The notes below the pieces were generated by a model, which ran no database searches, was not told the DNA's origin, and saw only the letters and a program-made list of their open reading frames with translations. The translations under genes and the position numbers were made by a program. From Streptomyces sp. LUP30 (GTDB lineage Bacteria > Actinomycetota > Actinomycetes > Streptomycetales > Streptomycetaceae): 40,926 nt of DNA. Positions 23,911-32,594 of the stretch are shown here, piece by piece; the stretch's first letter is position 1, and each line of letters starts with the position of its first letter. The stretch covers positions 1-40,926 of the forward strand of contig NZ_MJAJ01000071.1 in NCBI RefSeq assembly GCF_001746365.1, given 5' to 3'.

Positions 23911-25584
23911 TCACTGGCCGTCGTGTGTGCGGGAACGCAGTTCCCGACGGAGGATCTTGCCACTCGCCGTCTTGGGCAGGTCGGGCAGGATCTCCACCTG
24001 ACGCGGATACTTGTACGCCGCCAGCCTGTCCTTGCAGTAGGCCGCGAGCGTACCGGCATCCGCGTCGGCGCCGGGACGCAGGCTGATGTAGGCCTTGACG
24101 GTCTCGCCGCGGTAGCCGTCCGGCACCCCGACGACGGCGGCCTCGCGCACCGCCGGGTGCGTGTACAGCACGTCCTCGACCTCGCGCGGCCACACCTTGA
24201 ACCCGGACGCGTTGATCATGTCCTTCTTGCGGTCGACGACGTACAGCCAGCCCTGTTCGTCCATGAACCCGATGTCGCCGGTGCGCAGCTCGCCGTCGGG
24301 GAAGGTCTCGGCGGTGGCCTCGGGCCGCCGCCAGTACCCGGGCACGACCTGCGGCCCTCGGACGACGATCTCGCCCTGCTCGCCGAAGGGCGCCTCGGCG
24401 CCCTGGTCGTCGACGATGCGCACGACCGTGTCCGGACCGGGCACGCCGACGGCGAGGGTCCCCGAGGCCGGGTCGACCGGCGCCTCCAGCTGGGGCGGGA
24501 CGGAGGCACAGGGCGCGGTGCACTCGGTGAGCCCGTAGCCGTTGCGGATGTAGGGCCCGAAGCCGGCCCGGAACTTCTCCACCAGGGCCGGCGGCAGCGG
24601 TGCTCCGCCGGAGGAGATGTGCGCGAAGGAGGCGAAGTGGTCCCGGGTGCAGGCGGGGTGGGCGGCCAGCGCCATGAAGGCGGTAGACGGGCCGACCGTG
24701 TAGTGCGGCCGGTGCTCGGCGAACGCCTCCAGCACGACGCCCGCGTCGAAGCGGTACGTGATGGCGAGCGTGCCCGCGCTGTTCAGACAGGCGACGAGCT
24801 GACAGACCATGCCGGTGATGTGGAACAGGGGCGCGAGCGCGTAGTACACGGGCGCCTCGGGCAGGCGCAGCCCGGTGCGCTGCCGCTCGGCGTTGTGCAT
24901 GATGTTGCCGTGCGTGTTGGTGGCGCCCTTGGGGGCTCCGCTCGTGCCGGAGGTGTAGCTGATCAGCGCGATGTCGTCCGGGGCGGCCTCGCGGCCCTCG
25001 GGCGCCTTGTGGCCGGCGCGGGCGACGGCGGTGAGGTCGTCGGCGTCGGGCGCCTGCGGGAGACGTTCGAAGGCGAGCACGCGCGCGTCGCCCCGCGTCT
25101 GGAAGTCCAGCTCGCAGCCGGTGAGCGCGATCCGCACGGGCGAGTCGGCGGCCGTCTCGCGCAGATACGCCTCCCACGCGCGGTCTGAGCAGATCAGCGC
25201 CGCGACCTCGCCGTCCCGCAGGACGTGGGCGACCTCCGCGGACTTGTACATCGGGTTCACCGGGACGACCGTCGCGCCGGCCTTCCACGCCCCGAGCAGG
25301 GCGAGGACGAAGAGCGGGGAGTTCTGCAGCAGGACGGCGACCCGGTCGCCGGCCGCCAGGCCGCGGGCGGCGAGGTACCCGGCGACGGAGTCGCTGAGCT
25401 CGTCGACCTCGCGGTAGCTGAGCCGGCCGTCGAAGTAGGCGAGGCAGGCGCGGTCGGGCGCCTCGGCCACGGACCTGCGGAAGGCGTGCACGGGTGAGTC
25501 GGCGGGCTCGATCGGGGCGCGCTGGGCGTCGTCGAGGAGGGCCAGCCAGGGCTTGGCGGCGTACCGGGAGGCGGACGGGGTCAT
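23911..25584 (-). CDS. Acyl-CoA ligase (AMP-forming)
   Basis: A 557-residue ANL-family enzyme activating a carboxylic acid to its CoA thioester. Motifs are ISYTSGTSGAPKGA (P-loop), NGYGLTECTAP, GDIGFMDEQGWLYVVDRKKDMI and PKTASGKILRREL with catalytic Lys543. There is no signal peptide. In the proposed pathway it corresponds to LvaE, which loads levulinate or a 4-hydroxy acid onto CoA. The ATG at 25584 overlaps the SDR stop by four bases (ATGA), showing tight coupling. Confidence 0.92.
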   Translation of the reverse strand: MTPSASRYAAKPWLALLDDAQRAPIEPADSPVHAFRRSVAEAPDRACLAYFDGRLSYREVDELSDSVAGYLAARGLAAGDRVAVLLQNSPLFVLALLGAWKAGATVVPVNPMYKSAEVAHVLRDGEVAALICSDRAWEAYLRETAADSPVRIALTGCELDFQTRGDARVLAFERLPQAPDADDLTAVARAGHKAPEGREAAPDDIALISYTSGTSGAPKGATNTHGNIMHNAERQRTGLRLPEAPVYYALAPLFHITGMVCQLVACLNSAGTLAITYRFDAGVVLEAFAEHRPHYTVGPSTAFMALAAHPACTRDHFASFAHISSGGAPLPPALVEKFRAGFGPYIRNGYGLTECTAPCASVPPQLEAPVDPASGTLAVGVPGPDTVVRIVDDQGAEAPFGEQGEIVVRGPQVVPGYWRRPEATAETFPDGELRTGDIGFMDEQGWLYVVDRKKDMINASGFKVWPREVEDVLYTHPAVREAAVVGVPDGYRGETVKAYISLRPGADADAGTLAAYCKDRLAAYKYPRQVEILPDLPKTASGKILRRELRSRTHDGQ

Positions 25585-26345
25585 TCGGCGGTCTCCCACT
25601 TCTGCTGCAGGTGGTTCATGTTGGTCAGCCAGCGGTCGGGGTCGCCGGCCCGCACCTGGTAGTACCCGGCGACCTCGGGGTGCGGCAGGATCAGGAAGCG
25701 GTCCTCGGCGATGCCCTTGAACAGGGCGTCCGCGACGTCCTGCGGCTCGATCGCGGTCGGCTTGAGCACCAGGTCGCCCGCGCTGCCGGTGGCGTCCAGC
25801 ATGTCGGTGCGCACGCCCTGGGGGCAGATCGCGTGGACCTGGACGCCCCGGTGGCGGTAGGTGAGCGACAGCCACTCGGCGAAGGCGTACGCGCCGTGCT
25901 TGGTGACGCTGTAGGGGGCCGCGCCGATCATGGTGAGCAGCCCGGCGGCGGACACGGTCGAGACGAACCGGCCGCGGCCGCGCTCCAGCCAGTGCGGGAG
26001 CAGCGCGTGGGCCGCGCGGACGTGGGCCATGACGTTGACGTCCCAGGCCAGCGCCCAGACGGCCTCGTCGGCCGCCTCCGTGCCGCCCGAGGCGACCCCG
26101 GCGTTGGCGCAGTACACGTCGACGGCGCCGCCGAGCGCCTCGCGGGCCCGGTCGACGATCGTGGAGGCGTCGCCGGGCACCGCGATGCCGCCGATCTCGG
26201 CGGCCACGGCCTCGGCCCGCCCGGCGTCCAGGTCGTTGACGACGACCCGGGCGCCCTCGGCGGCGAAGCGGCGGGCCAGCGCGGCCCCGATGCCGCCTCC
26301 CGCTCCGGTCACGACCACTCCGGCATCCTGCACGGCTTCCACCAT
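25581..26345 (-). CDS. Short-chain dehydrogenase/reductase
   Basis: A 254-residue NAD(P)-dependent SDR. The cofactor motif is TGAGGGIG at 13-20, with Asp38 near the end of beta-2 (VVNDLD) favouring NAD(H). NAG is at 81-83 and the catalytic triad is Ser132, Tyr145, Lys149 (YSVTK). It is first in the operon, preceded by AAGGAG and by a TetR-type palindrome 45 bases upstream. In the levulinate-type pathway the matching enzyme (LvaD) interconverts 4-keto- and 4-hydroxyacyl-CoA; that role fits but is not proven. Confidence 0.9.
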   Translation of the reverse strand: MVEAVQDAGVVVTGAGGGIGAALARRFAAEGARVVVNDLDAGRAEAVAAEIGGIAVPGDASTIVDRAREALGGAVDVYCANAGVASGGTEAADEAVWALAWDVNVMAHVRAAHALLPHWLERGRGRFVSTVSAAGLLTMIGAAPYSVTKHGAYAFAEWLSLTYRHRGVQVHAICPQGVRTDMLDATGSAGDLVLKPTAIEPQDVADALFKGIAEDRFLILPHPEVAGYYQVRAGDPDRWLTNMNHLQQKWETAE

Positions 26346-26390
26346 CGGTCTCCTTCGACGCGACTGCGGCACGAATCGGCTCTGCCTGTC

Positions 26391-26408
26391 AGACTAACCA
26401 GTCGGTAT
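26391..26408. promoter_or_regulatory. TetR-type operator upstream of the SDR operon
   Basis: Read on the minus strand the site is ATACCGACTGGTTAGTCT, which agrees with the palindrome at 20900-20917 in 14 of 18 positions (ATACCGAC and GGT conserved). It lies 45 bases before the SDR start. Confidence 0.6.
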
Positions 26409-26468
26409 GTTGCGGCGAAAGGGTTACCCGGGGATCGCCGCGGAGTCCGGCGGCCGTGACGGGGACAC

Positions 26469-26498
26469 CCTTCCGTCTCCTTCCGTCTCTCTCCGTCT
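26469..26498. repeat. Pyrimidine-rich 10-bp tandem repeat in a gene-free gap
   Basis: CCTTCCGTCT occurs twice in tandem, followed by CTCTCCGTCT. The surrounding gap 26409-26717 (309 bases) shows no supported gene; its only other structure is a hairpin near the acylase stop. Confidence 0.75.
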
Positions 26499-26671
26499 CT
26501 CTGCCCGCATGCATCGTGGCCTACGGCGCCGGGAGGCCGCTCGGGAAGGCGCCGGGGGACGGCGGGCGCGATGGGGCACGGCGGGATGCGGGCCGTGCCG
26601 GGCGCGCGGGCGCGCGCTCGTCGACATGCCGTGCGGGTCGCTCGACGGCGGCGGACGCGAGCGCGAGACGC

Positions 26672-26711
26672 CGACGGCGGGCCGCATCCGTGAGGACACG
26701 ACCCGCCGTCG
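26672..26711 (-). terminator. Probable terminator of the penicillin acylase gene
   Basis: A 10-bp stem (26672-26681 with 26702-26711) with a 20-base loop lies just past the stop codon on the minus strand. The long loop makes it weaker than the others. Confidence 0.5.
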
Positions 26712-26717
26712 CGGGGA

Positions 26718-29504
26718 CTACCGGTGCGAGGTGAACTCCACCACCTGCTGGAAGGTGGGGCGGTTCTGCCAGCTGATGTTGCCGTGCTTGATGCCGCCCA
26801 GCGTGCGCTGGACGATCGAGTCGGCGCACCACTGGTTGCCCGCCGCGCACAGGGTGTCGCCGGGGTAGACCTGGGCCGCGGTCTTGCCGGCCGCCGTCTT
26901 CAGGGTGCTGATCAGGACGTCACGGCAGCCGCTGAGGGTGCCCCCGCCGCAGTACTTCTGCGTCAGCCCGCCCTGCACCGACTCGCCCAGCACTGCCCGG
27001 ACGTCCTTGTCCACATAGCTCCACCAGCCGTACTGGAAGGAGCTGCCGGCGTGCGCCCCGGTCGGGCCGTGGGCGGCCGAAGGGGCCTCGTCCACCGGCA
27101 GGTTGGCGGTGATCGCGCTGTACAGGCCGGAGCCGAGGCCGGGTTCGAACTCCGCCTTCACCAGCAGCGGCCACCACGCGTCCAGTATGCGGATCGCGTC
27201 GGCGTCGGCGTATGTCTTCGAACCGGCCGTGGTCTCCGTGCGCCTGCCGCCCGCCGTCAGCCAGGCCTGGAGCTTGGTCACCGCGGCCGCGGCCGTGGAG
27301 TCGGTGACGGTGGAGCTGTTGATCACCTTCAGCAGGTCGGGCAGGACGTCCTCGGCCCGCAGGTCGACGAGGGCCGCCTCGGCCATCGCCTTCGCCAGGG
27401 ACGCGCGCGTGACGCCGCCGGCCGCGACCAGCTTCTTCACCCGGTCCTCCAGCAGGTTCCCGCGGTGCACGGACCCGTCGCCCCAGGAGGCCGCCGCGTA
27501 GTCCTTGGCCTGCTTGTTGTTCCAGGAGATGTAGTAGTCCTGGTCGACGGAGTTGGGGTGCGCCGAAGCGGGCGTGTACGCGGCCGTGTTGGTGGCCGGG
27601 ACCCAGTCCTTCCACTCGTACGCCGCCTGCGCCCAGACCGGGAACTCGGCGTCGACGCCGCTCGCACGCACCGGGTTGTCACCGCTGTTGTAGTAGGCGG
27701 TGTGGGAGGAGTCGGCGTAGAACCAGTTGAAGGTGTAGTTGATGTGCTGCGCCGCGCTCTGGAAGGTCTGCGGGCTCTTGACGTAGTCCGGGTCGTTCAG
27801 CATCTGGAAGCCGATGATCGAGTCGGCCTCGTGCATGAAGGACGAGCGCAGGGTGGTGTATGCGACCTTCTTGCCGCCGACGGTCGCCCGGTACTGCACG
27901 GGGCCGTACTTGGTCCGGTAGACGCGCATGGTGTACGAGCCGGCGGCCGTCCCGTCGGCGGTGGTCGGCTTCCAGGCGTTCTTCTGCTCGACGACGTCCA
28001 TGGCCGTGCAGGCGCCGTGGTACAGGTAGTGATAGTCGTCCTGGCACAGTTCGACCGCGTAGGAGTCGATGATGTCCTGGCCGGAGGTCGTGGCGCTCCA
28101 CGCGTAGTCCTGGCCGCGGCCGAGCTCGACGTACATGCTCAGGCCCGCGAAGGAGGCGCCGCGGGCGCTGATGCCCGGGCCCTGGATCTCCTGGAGCATG
28201 AGCAACTGGGGGGCGAAGTAGCCGGTCTGCGGGCCGAAGACGGCGATCGGGTGGCCGCTCGCGGTCGCTTTGCCGCTCACCACCAGGGCGTTGGACATGC
28301 CGCGCCGGGCCGAGCTGAGGGCGGACGCGGTGGCCGCCGCGGCGGTGGCGGAGGCGCTCTGGTCACCGCCGGTGCCGGTGGCGTCGTAGACCAGCGGCTG
28401 CGTGGTCACCGAGCCGCCGTCGGGCAGCGCCTCGCCCTGGGGGCTCGCGGGCTTGGCGGCGTACGGAAAGCTCTCGCCGTTGTGGACGGTGAGGACGGCC
28501 TCGGGGTCGTTGCGCTCGCGGAACGCCTCCCAGACCTGGGTGCCCTGCTCCACGCCGTACTTCTCCTGCGCGGCGAGCAGCGACACGGCGTTGTTGACCT
28601 CGCCGCCGCCGCCGGAGCCGAAGAGCGCGCCGATGACCGAGGCCAGCGCCACCAGGTCGGTGATCTTGAAGTGATCGATGGTGCCGGCGTTGGTGATTGA
28701 GTCCTTGTGGCCGGTGAGGACGTATTCACCGGGGAAGTAGCGGCCGCTGTCGGAGGCGTCGATGTACGCGTTGATACCGGCCAGGTAGGCGCCTGCGTCG
28801 GCGAGGGCCTGCTGGCCGCGGGCGCCGTTGGTCGCGACGGCGTTGTCGATCTGGGCCTGGAGGTCTGCCTCGGTGTACGGAGCGTTGCGCCAGAACTGCT
28901 GTTCCAGGCCCTGGTTGGAGGCGGCGCCGCCCGCGAAGGCCGTGAGCTGGCCACGGCCGACATGACGGAAGACGTCCATGAGCCAGAGCCGGTCCTGGGC
29001 GGCGGCGTACCCGGCGCCGAACTCGGTGCCGTACCGGGTGGTGCCCGTGATGTGCGGAACGCCCGTCTTCTTGTCGCGGACGATCGTCACGTCACTGCGG
29101 CCCGCGGGGCTCAGGGTGGAGGCCACCTGATCGGAGGGAACGCCGAAGGAGGCGTCGTTGAAGAAGGTGTTGACCGTGGCGTTGGTGAGCGTGGGGTAGC
29201 CCTTGGCGAGGTTCGCGTAGGGGCCCAGCTGGTCCTCGGCGTGGTCGGGCTGGGTCCCGAACGCCTGGTTGAGCAGGACCTGGGCGAGAGTGGCGTTGCC
29301 GTTCTCGCCCGGCGGCAGGATGTCGGAACACTGGCCGCCGCAGTAGTCGTTCGAGGCCGTGGCCTCGGCGGCGGCCGCGACTTGGGTGATCGGCGACAAA
29401 AGACCTGCGATCAGCGCGCATACGGAGGCTGTCTTCAGGAACCCGGGGAATCTGCCGGGAGTTCTCAGTCTGTCGAGAGTGGTGCGTGGGGTTCGCCGTG
29501 GCAT
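26718..29504 (-). CDS. Secreted penicillin-acylase-family Ntn hydrolase
   Basis: A 928-residue secreted precursor. The signal peptide spans about residues 1-45 (basic start, ASVCALIAGLLSPITQVAAAA). The alpha-chain region (about 135-260; GVPHITGTTRYGTEFGAGYAAAQDRLWLMD) is followed by a spacer and the beta chain beginning at the autocatalytic nucleophile Ser404 (GMSNALVVSGKATASGHPI). FGPQTGYFAPQLL and YAWSATTSGQDIIDSYAVEL follow. Such enzymes cleave amide side chains of acyl-homoserine lactones, lipopeptides or beta-lactams outside the cell. AGGAG lies six bases before the ATG. The gene stands alone, divergent from the zinc-ribbon hypothetical. The substrate is unknown. Confidence 0.92.
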   Translation of the reverse strand: MPRRTPRTTLDRLRTPGRFPGFLKTASVCALIAGLLSPITQVAAAAEATASNDYCGGQCSDILPPGENGNATLAQVLLNQAFGTQPDHAEDQLGPYANLAKGYPTLTNATVNTFFNDASFGVPSDQVASTLSPAGRSDVTIVRDKKTGVPHITGTTRYGTEFGAGYAAAQDRLWLMDVFRHVGRGQLTAFAGGAASNQGLEQQFWRNAPYTEADLQAQIDNAVATNGARGQQALADAGAYLAGINAYIDASDSGRYFPGEYVLTGHKDSITNAGTIDHFKITDLVALASVIGALFGSGGGGEVNNAVSLLAAQEKYGVEQGTQVWEAFRERNDPEAVLTVHNGESFPYAAKPASPQGEALPDGGSVTTQPLVYDATGTGGDQSASATAAAATASALSSARRGMSNALVVSGKATASGHPIAVFGPQTGYFAPQLLMLQEIQGPGISARGASFAGLSMYVELGRGQDYAWSATTSGQDIIDSYAVELCQDDYHYLYHGACTAMDVVEQKNAWKPTTADGTAAGSYTMRVYRTKYGPVQYRATVGGKKVAYTTLRSSFMHEADSIIGFQMLNDPDYVKSPQTFQSAAQHINYTFNWFYADSSHTAYYNSGDNPVRASGVDAEFPVWAQAAYEWKDWVPATNTAAYTPASAHPNSVDQDYYISWNNKQAKDYAAASWGDGSVHRGNLLEDRVKKLVAAGGVTRASLAKAMAEAALVDLRAEDVLPDLLKVINSSTVTDSTAAAAVTKLQAWLTAGGRRTETTAGSKTYADADAIRILDAWWPLLVKAEFEPGLGSGLYSAITANLPVDEAPSAAHGPTGAHAGSSFQYGWWSYVDKDVRAVLGESVQGGLTQKYCGGGTLSGCRDVLISTLKTAAGKTAAQVYPGDTLCAAGNQWCADSIVQRTLGGIKHGNISWQNRPTFQQVVEFTSHR

Positions 29505-29713
29505 CGGCTGCTCCTAGCGATGGGGGTGGCCGGAAGGTTACCGCCGGTAGCCCCAGGATTTGAAGATGAACATGCGTCAAGTTTTCGGCTTGTGGAGGTC
29601 ATCGGAGATCGGATGGAGCCGAATCGCATGTCGATACGTCTATTCGACGACGTCCGTACGACGACGCCGAAGTGACCGAAGTACAGGTGCAGATGTGACG
29701 GAGGTGCAAGGCG

Positions 29714-30316
29714 ATGGCCGGTTTCCGGAGTCTGGCGAGACAGGTGCGAGACCCGCGTTGCGATCTGGCGCTGCGGCGGTACTCGCTGCGCAAGTGCCTT
29801 GAGAGGTTCGCCCCCTACGGACACAGGGCGACCTGGGACCACCTGTGCTCCCGGGCCGGGTTCGGTCCGGAGGACCGCTCCCCCGACCCGGCGCGGCTCG
29901 TGGCCGCGTTGGACGAGCTGGAGGAGGCGCGGGCCGTATGGCTGGCCTACGAGGTCGAGTTCGCCGAGCGTCGCAGGAAGGAGAAGCACGACGGACTGCG
30001 CAGGCCCGGTACCGTCGACGACTGGCACCGGCTGACCTGGGGCGGTTTCGGCGTCGCCTGGTGCGACGACCCGCGGGTCCACCCCCGTGAGCCGATGGCC
30101 GAGGTGCTGCGCAGGCTGATCGCCGCGCTGGAGCGCGAACCGGGCGCCGAATGCCCGGTGTGCGGCGGCGAGGAACTGCCCTGGAAGTACGAACTGGACC
30201 ACGAGCCCTCGGCGGGTCCGGTCTGCGCGGACTGCGGGATCCTCGTGCCACGCCCCGTCCTCACCCCCGAGGCCCTGGCGTACGCCAGGCGTGGACGACT
30301 GCTGATGTCGGCCTGA
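29714..30316 (+). CDS. Zinc-ribbon hypothetical protein (200 aa)
   Basis: I do not recognise a named family. The C-terminal part contains a treble-clef or ribbon-like metal site with Cys147-x2-Cys150 (CPVCGG) and Cys171-x2-Cys174 (CADCG). The N-terminal two thirds are helical and basic, with an EEARAVWLAYEVEFAERRRKE stretch likely to form a long helix. No membrane segment is present. GGAGG lies near the start at 29714, which supports this ATG. The 209-bp gap to the divergent acylase holds both promoters. Confidence 0.75.
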   Translation: MAGFRSLARQVRDPRCDLALRRYSLRKCLERFAPYGHRATWDHLCSRAGFGPEDRSPDPARLVAALDELEEARAVWLAYEVEFAERRRKEKHDGLRRPGTVDDWHRLTWGGFGVAWCDDPRVHPREPMAEVLRRLIAALEREPGAECPVCGGEELPWKYELDHEPSAGPVCADCGILVPRPVLTPEALAYARRGRLLMSA

Positions 30317-30472
30317 GAGCACGGCGCGGCGCGGACGCCGGGGGCGGACGCGGAGGCGCGGCGGGGTGGTGCGCCGGGGATGCCGCACCCCCCTGTTCCG
30401 CTGCTCCGCGGGCCCCGCGGGCCGGCGACGGTCGCCCGGTCCGTTGCCGGTGGCGGATGTCACCCTGGGGAC

Positions 30473-31195
30473 ATGGTGCAGGTCTGTCTGAACGGAACGC
30501 GCGGCGCGGCGGACGGCGCGAAGGTCCCGCTGACACCCGAGGCGATGGCCGAGTCCGCGGCGGAGGCCGTCGCCGCGGGGGCCGCCGACGTCCATGTCCA
30601 CCCCAGGACGCCGTGCGGACGGGACTCGGTCTCACCGCGCGTGGTCGCCGCGACCCTCGACGCGATACGGGCGCGGGTGGCGGTGCCGGTCGGCGTCACC
30701 ACGGGCGCCTGGGCGGAGCCGGACCCCGCGCAACGGCTGGCCCGGGTGCGCGATTGGACGGTGCTGCCCGACCACGCCTCGGTCAACTGGCACGAGCCGG
30801 GAGCGGAGGAACTGGCGGCGGCCCTGATGGAACGGGGCGTCGGCGTGGAGGCGGGCATCTGGTCGGGGACGGACGGAGCGGCACGGTTCGCGGCGTCTGC
30901 GCTCGGCCCGAGGGTGCTGCGCGTGCTCGCGGAGGTGACCGACACCGCCGGGCGGACGGCCGTGGCGACCGCGCGCGCCCTCCTGGCCGAGCTGGGCCCC
31001 GCGTTCGGCCGGCCCGTGCTGCTGCACGGCGAGGACGGCGGAGCCTGGCCGGTCCTGCGGCTGGCGCAACGCCTCGGACTGGCCACCCGGATCGGCCTGG
31101 AGGACACGCTGCACCTGCCGGACGGACAACGGGCGCTGTCGAACGCCCAGTTGGTGGCACAGGCGGTGAGCCGGCACCCGAGCGGGCGCGGATGA
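30473..31195 (+). CDS. BKACE-family (DUF849) beta-keto acid cleavage enzyme
   Basis: A 240-residue TIM-barrel enzyme of the 3-keto-5-aminohexanoate cleavage family, which splits a beta-keto acid with acetyl-CoA. The zinc motif HVHPR appears at about residues 41-45, preceded by the family opening VCLNGTRGAADGAKVPLTPE. VGVEAGIWSG and RIGLEDTLHLPDG are further family segments. It is shorter than the usual 270-310 residues, mainly through missing insertions. It has no pathway partners beside it, so its substrate is open. The ATG at 30473 lacks a strong ribosome site. The gap 30317-30472 shows nothing else. Confidence 0.85.
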   Translation: MVQVCLNGTRGAADGAKVPLTPEAMAESAAEAVAAGAADVHVHPRTPCGRDSVSPRVVAATLDAIRARVAVPVGVTTGAWAEPDPAQRLARVRDWTVLPDHASVNWHEPGAEELAAALMERGVGVEAGIWSGTDGAARFAASALGPRVLRVLAEVTDTAGRTAVATARALLAELGPAFGRPVLLHGEDGGAWPVLRLAQRLGLATRIGLEDTLHLPDGQRALSNAQLVAQAVSRHPSGRG

Positions 31196-31213
31196 GCGCA
31201 GGGCGGGGCCACC

Positions 31214-31237
31214 GGCACGCGGACCGCACCGCGTGCC
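31214..31237 (+). terminator. Hairpin terminator after the BKACE gene
   Basis: GGCACGCGG (31214-31222) pairs with CCGCGTGCC (31229-31237) around a six-base loop, 18 bases past the stop codon. Confidence 0.65.
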
Positions 31238-31436
31238 ACGCGCGTCGGGCGACCGGGCTTGCGGGTGCGGGAAGGCCGAGCAGCGGGTGAAGTGGCCGGT
31301 GCCGCAGCGGACTTGGGCAGCGGATCGCCACCGACGCTAGCAGCCGTCAATCCGGTCGCTCCACCGGTTTCCCGCGGGGACAGTAGAGGCCGACGAAACA
31401 CGACCGAGGACCCATCGAGTCCCTGAGGAGCCCCTG

Positions 31437-32504
31437 ATGTCGACGCTGCGCGTCACCGCCGAAGTGCTGACCGTCCACGAACACCCCAACGCCGACGCCC
31501 TCGAACTGGCCCAGGTCGGGTTGTACCGGGCCGTGGTCGCCAAGGGCGCCTACCGGACCGGCGAGGCGGCCCTGTACATCCCCGAGCAGTCGGTGCTTCC
31601 CGCCGCGCTGGTCGAGGAGCTGGGACTCACCGGGCGGCTGGCGGGCAGCGGGTCGGACCGGGTCAAAGCGGTGCGGCTGCGGGGCGAGCTGTCGCAGGGG
31701 ATCGTGTGCCGGCCCAGGGCGCTGGCCGACGTCGACCTGGTGCGGGCGGCGGCGGAGGGCGTCGACTTCGCGGAACGGCTCGGCATCGTCAAGTGGGTGC
31801 CGCCGATCCCGCCGACCATGAGCGGTGACGTCGAGGCCGCGCCGGATCTGCTGCCCTGGGTCGACATCGAGAACATCCAGCGTTACCCCGGCATCTTCGA
31901 GGCCGGCGAGCCGGTCGTCGTGACCGAGAAGCTGCACGGCTCCGCCTGCCTGCTGACGTACGTGGCCGACCAGGAACGGGTGTACGTCTCCTCGAAGGGC
32001 TTCGGGGCGAAGTCCCTGGCCCTGACGGAGGATCCCCGCAACCTGTACTGGCGGGCCGTGCGCGGTCACGGCGCCCCCGAGGCGGCGGCGCGCCTGGCCG
32101 ACCGGCTGGGCGCCCGCCGGGTCGGCGTGTTCGCGGAGGTCTACGGAGCGGGCGTGCAGGACCTGACGTACGGCGCGGACGGGCGGCGCGCCACTCTCGG
32201 GTACGCGGTGTTCGACGTCTGCGCGGACATCGACGGCACGGTGCGCTGGCTGGACGCGGCGCAGCTCCTGGAGGGCGAACTGCCCCTGGTGCCGCGCCTG
32301 TTCGAGGGCCCGTACGACAGTGAGCGGATCCTGGAGATCGCGACCGGCCGTGAGACGGTGTCGGGACGCGGGCTGCACCTGCGCGAGGGCGTGGTGATCC
32401 GGCCGGCCGTCGAGGGCCACAGCCCCGTGACCGGGGGCAGGGCGATCGCCAAGGCGGTCAGCGGGGCCTACCTGACCCGCAAGGGCGGCACCGAGTACGA
32501 GTGA
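31437..32504 (+). CDS. ATP-dependent RNA ligase of the Deinococcus Rnl (DRB0094) type
   Basis: A 355-residue nucleotidyltransferase that should seal 3'-OH/5'-phosphate breaks in RNA, as DraRnl does. It has the family's N-terminal OB-like domain (about 1-125; HPNADALELAQVG) and then the ligase domain. Motif I is VTEKLHGSA with adenylated Lys165, motif III FAEVYG (232-237), motif IV EGVVIRP (317-323), and motif V AIAKAVSG with Lys339. All catalytic residues are present. The ATG at 31437 follows CTGAGGAG. It stands alone, converging on soxR. The 241-base gap before it holds the BKACE terminator and presumably its promoter. Confidence 0.9.
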   Translation: MSTLRVTAEVLTVHEHPNADALELAQVGLYRAVVAKGAYRTGEAALYIPEQSVLPAALVEELGLTGRLAGSGSDRVKAVRLRGELSQGIVCRPRALADVDLVRAAAEGVDFAERLGIVKWVPPIPPTMSGDVEAAPDLLPWVDIENIQRYPGIFEAGEPVVVTEKLHGSACLLTYVADQERVYVSSKGFGAKSLALTEDPRNLYWRAVRGHGAPEAAARLADRLGARRVGVFAEVYGAGVQDLTYGADGRRATLGYAVFDVCADIDGTVRWLDAAQLLEGELPLVPRLFEGPYDSERILEIATGRETVSGRGLHLREGVVIRPAVEGHSPVTGGRAIAKAVSGAYLTRKGGTEYE

Positions 32505-32562
32505 GACCGAGCACCGGTGGGACCCGGTACGGGTGGGACCGAGCACCGGGGGTCCGCGTGCC

Positions 32563-32594
32563 GGGGGGCGGATCAGGGGGAGGGGGGAGGGGGG
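32563..32594 (+). other. G-quadruplex-forming G tract
   Basis: Four runs of five or six G (32563-32568, 32576-32580, 32582-32587, 32589-32594) separated by loops of 7, 1 and 1 bases. It lies in the 97-base gap between the convergent stops of the RNA ligase and soxR, on the RNA-like strand of the ligase transcript. Just upstream GACCGAGCACCGG occurs twice (32505-32517 and 32537-32549). Confidence 0.7.

Noticed and set aside
29630..29648. GTCGA...TCGAC inverted repeat upstream of the zinc-ribbon gene as an operator.
   Set aside because: Arms of only five bases around a nine-base spacer are too weak to call in this GC context.
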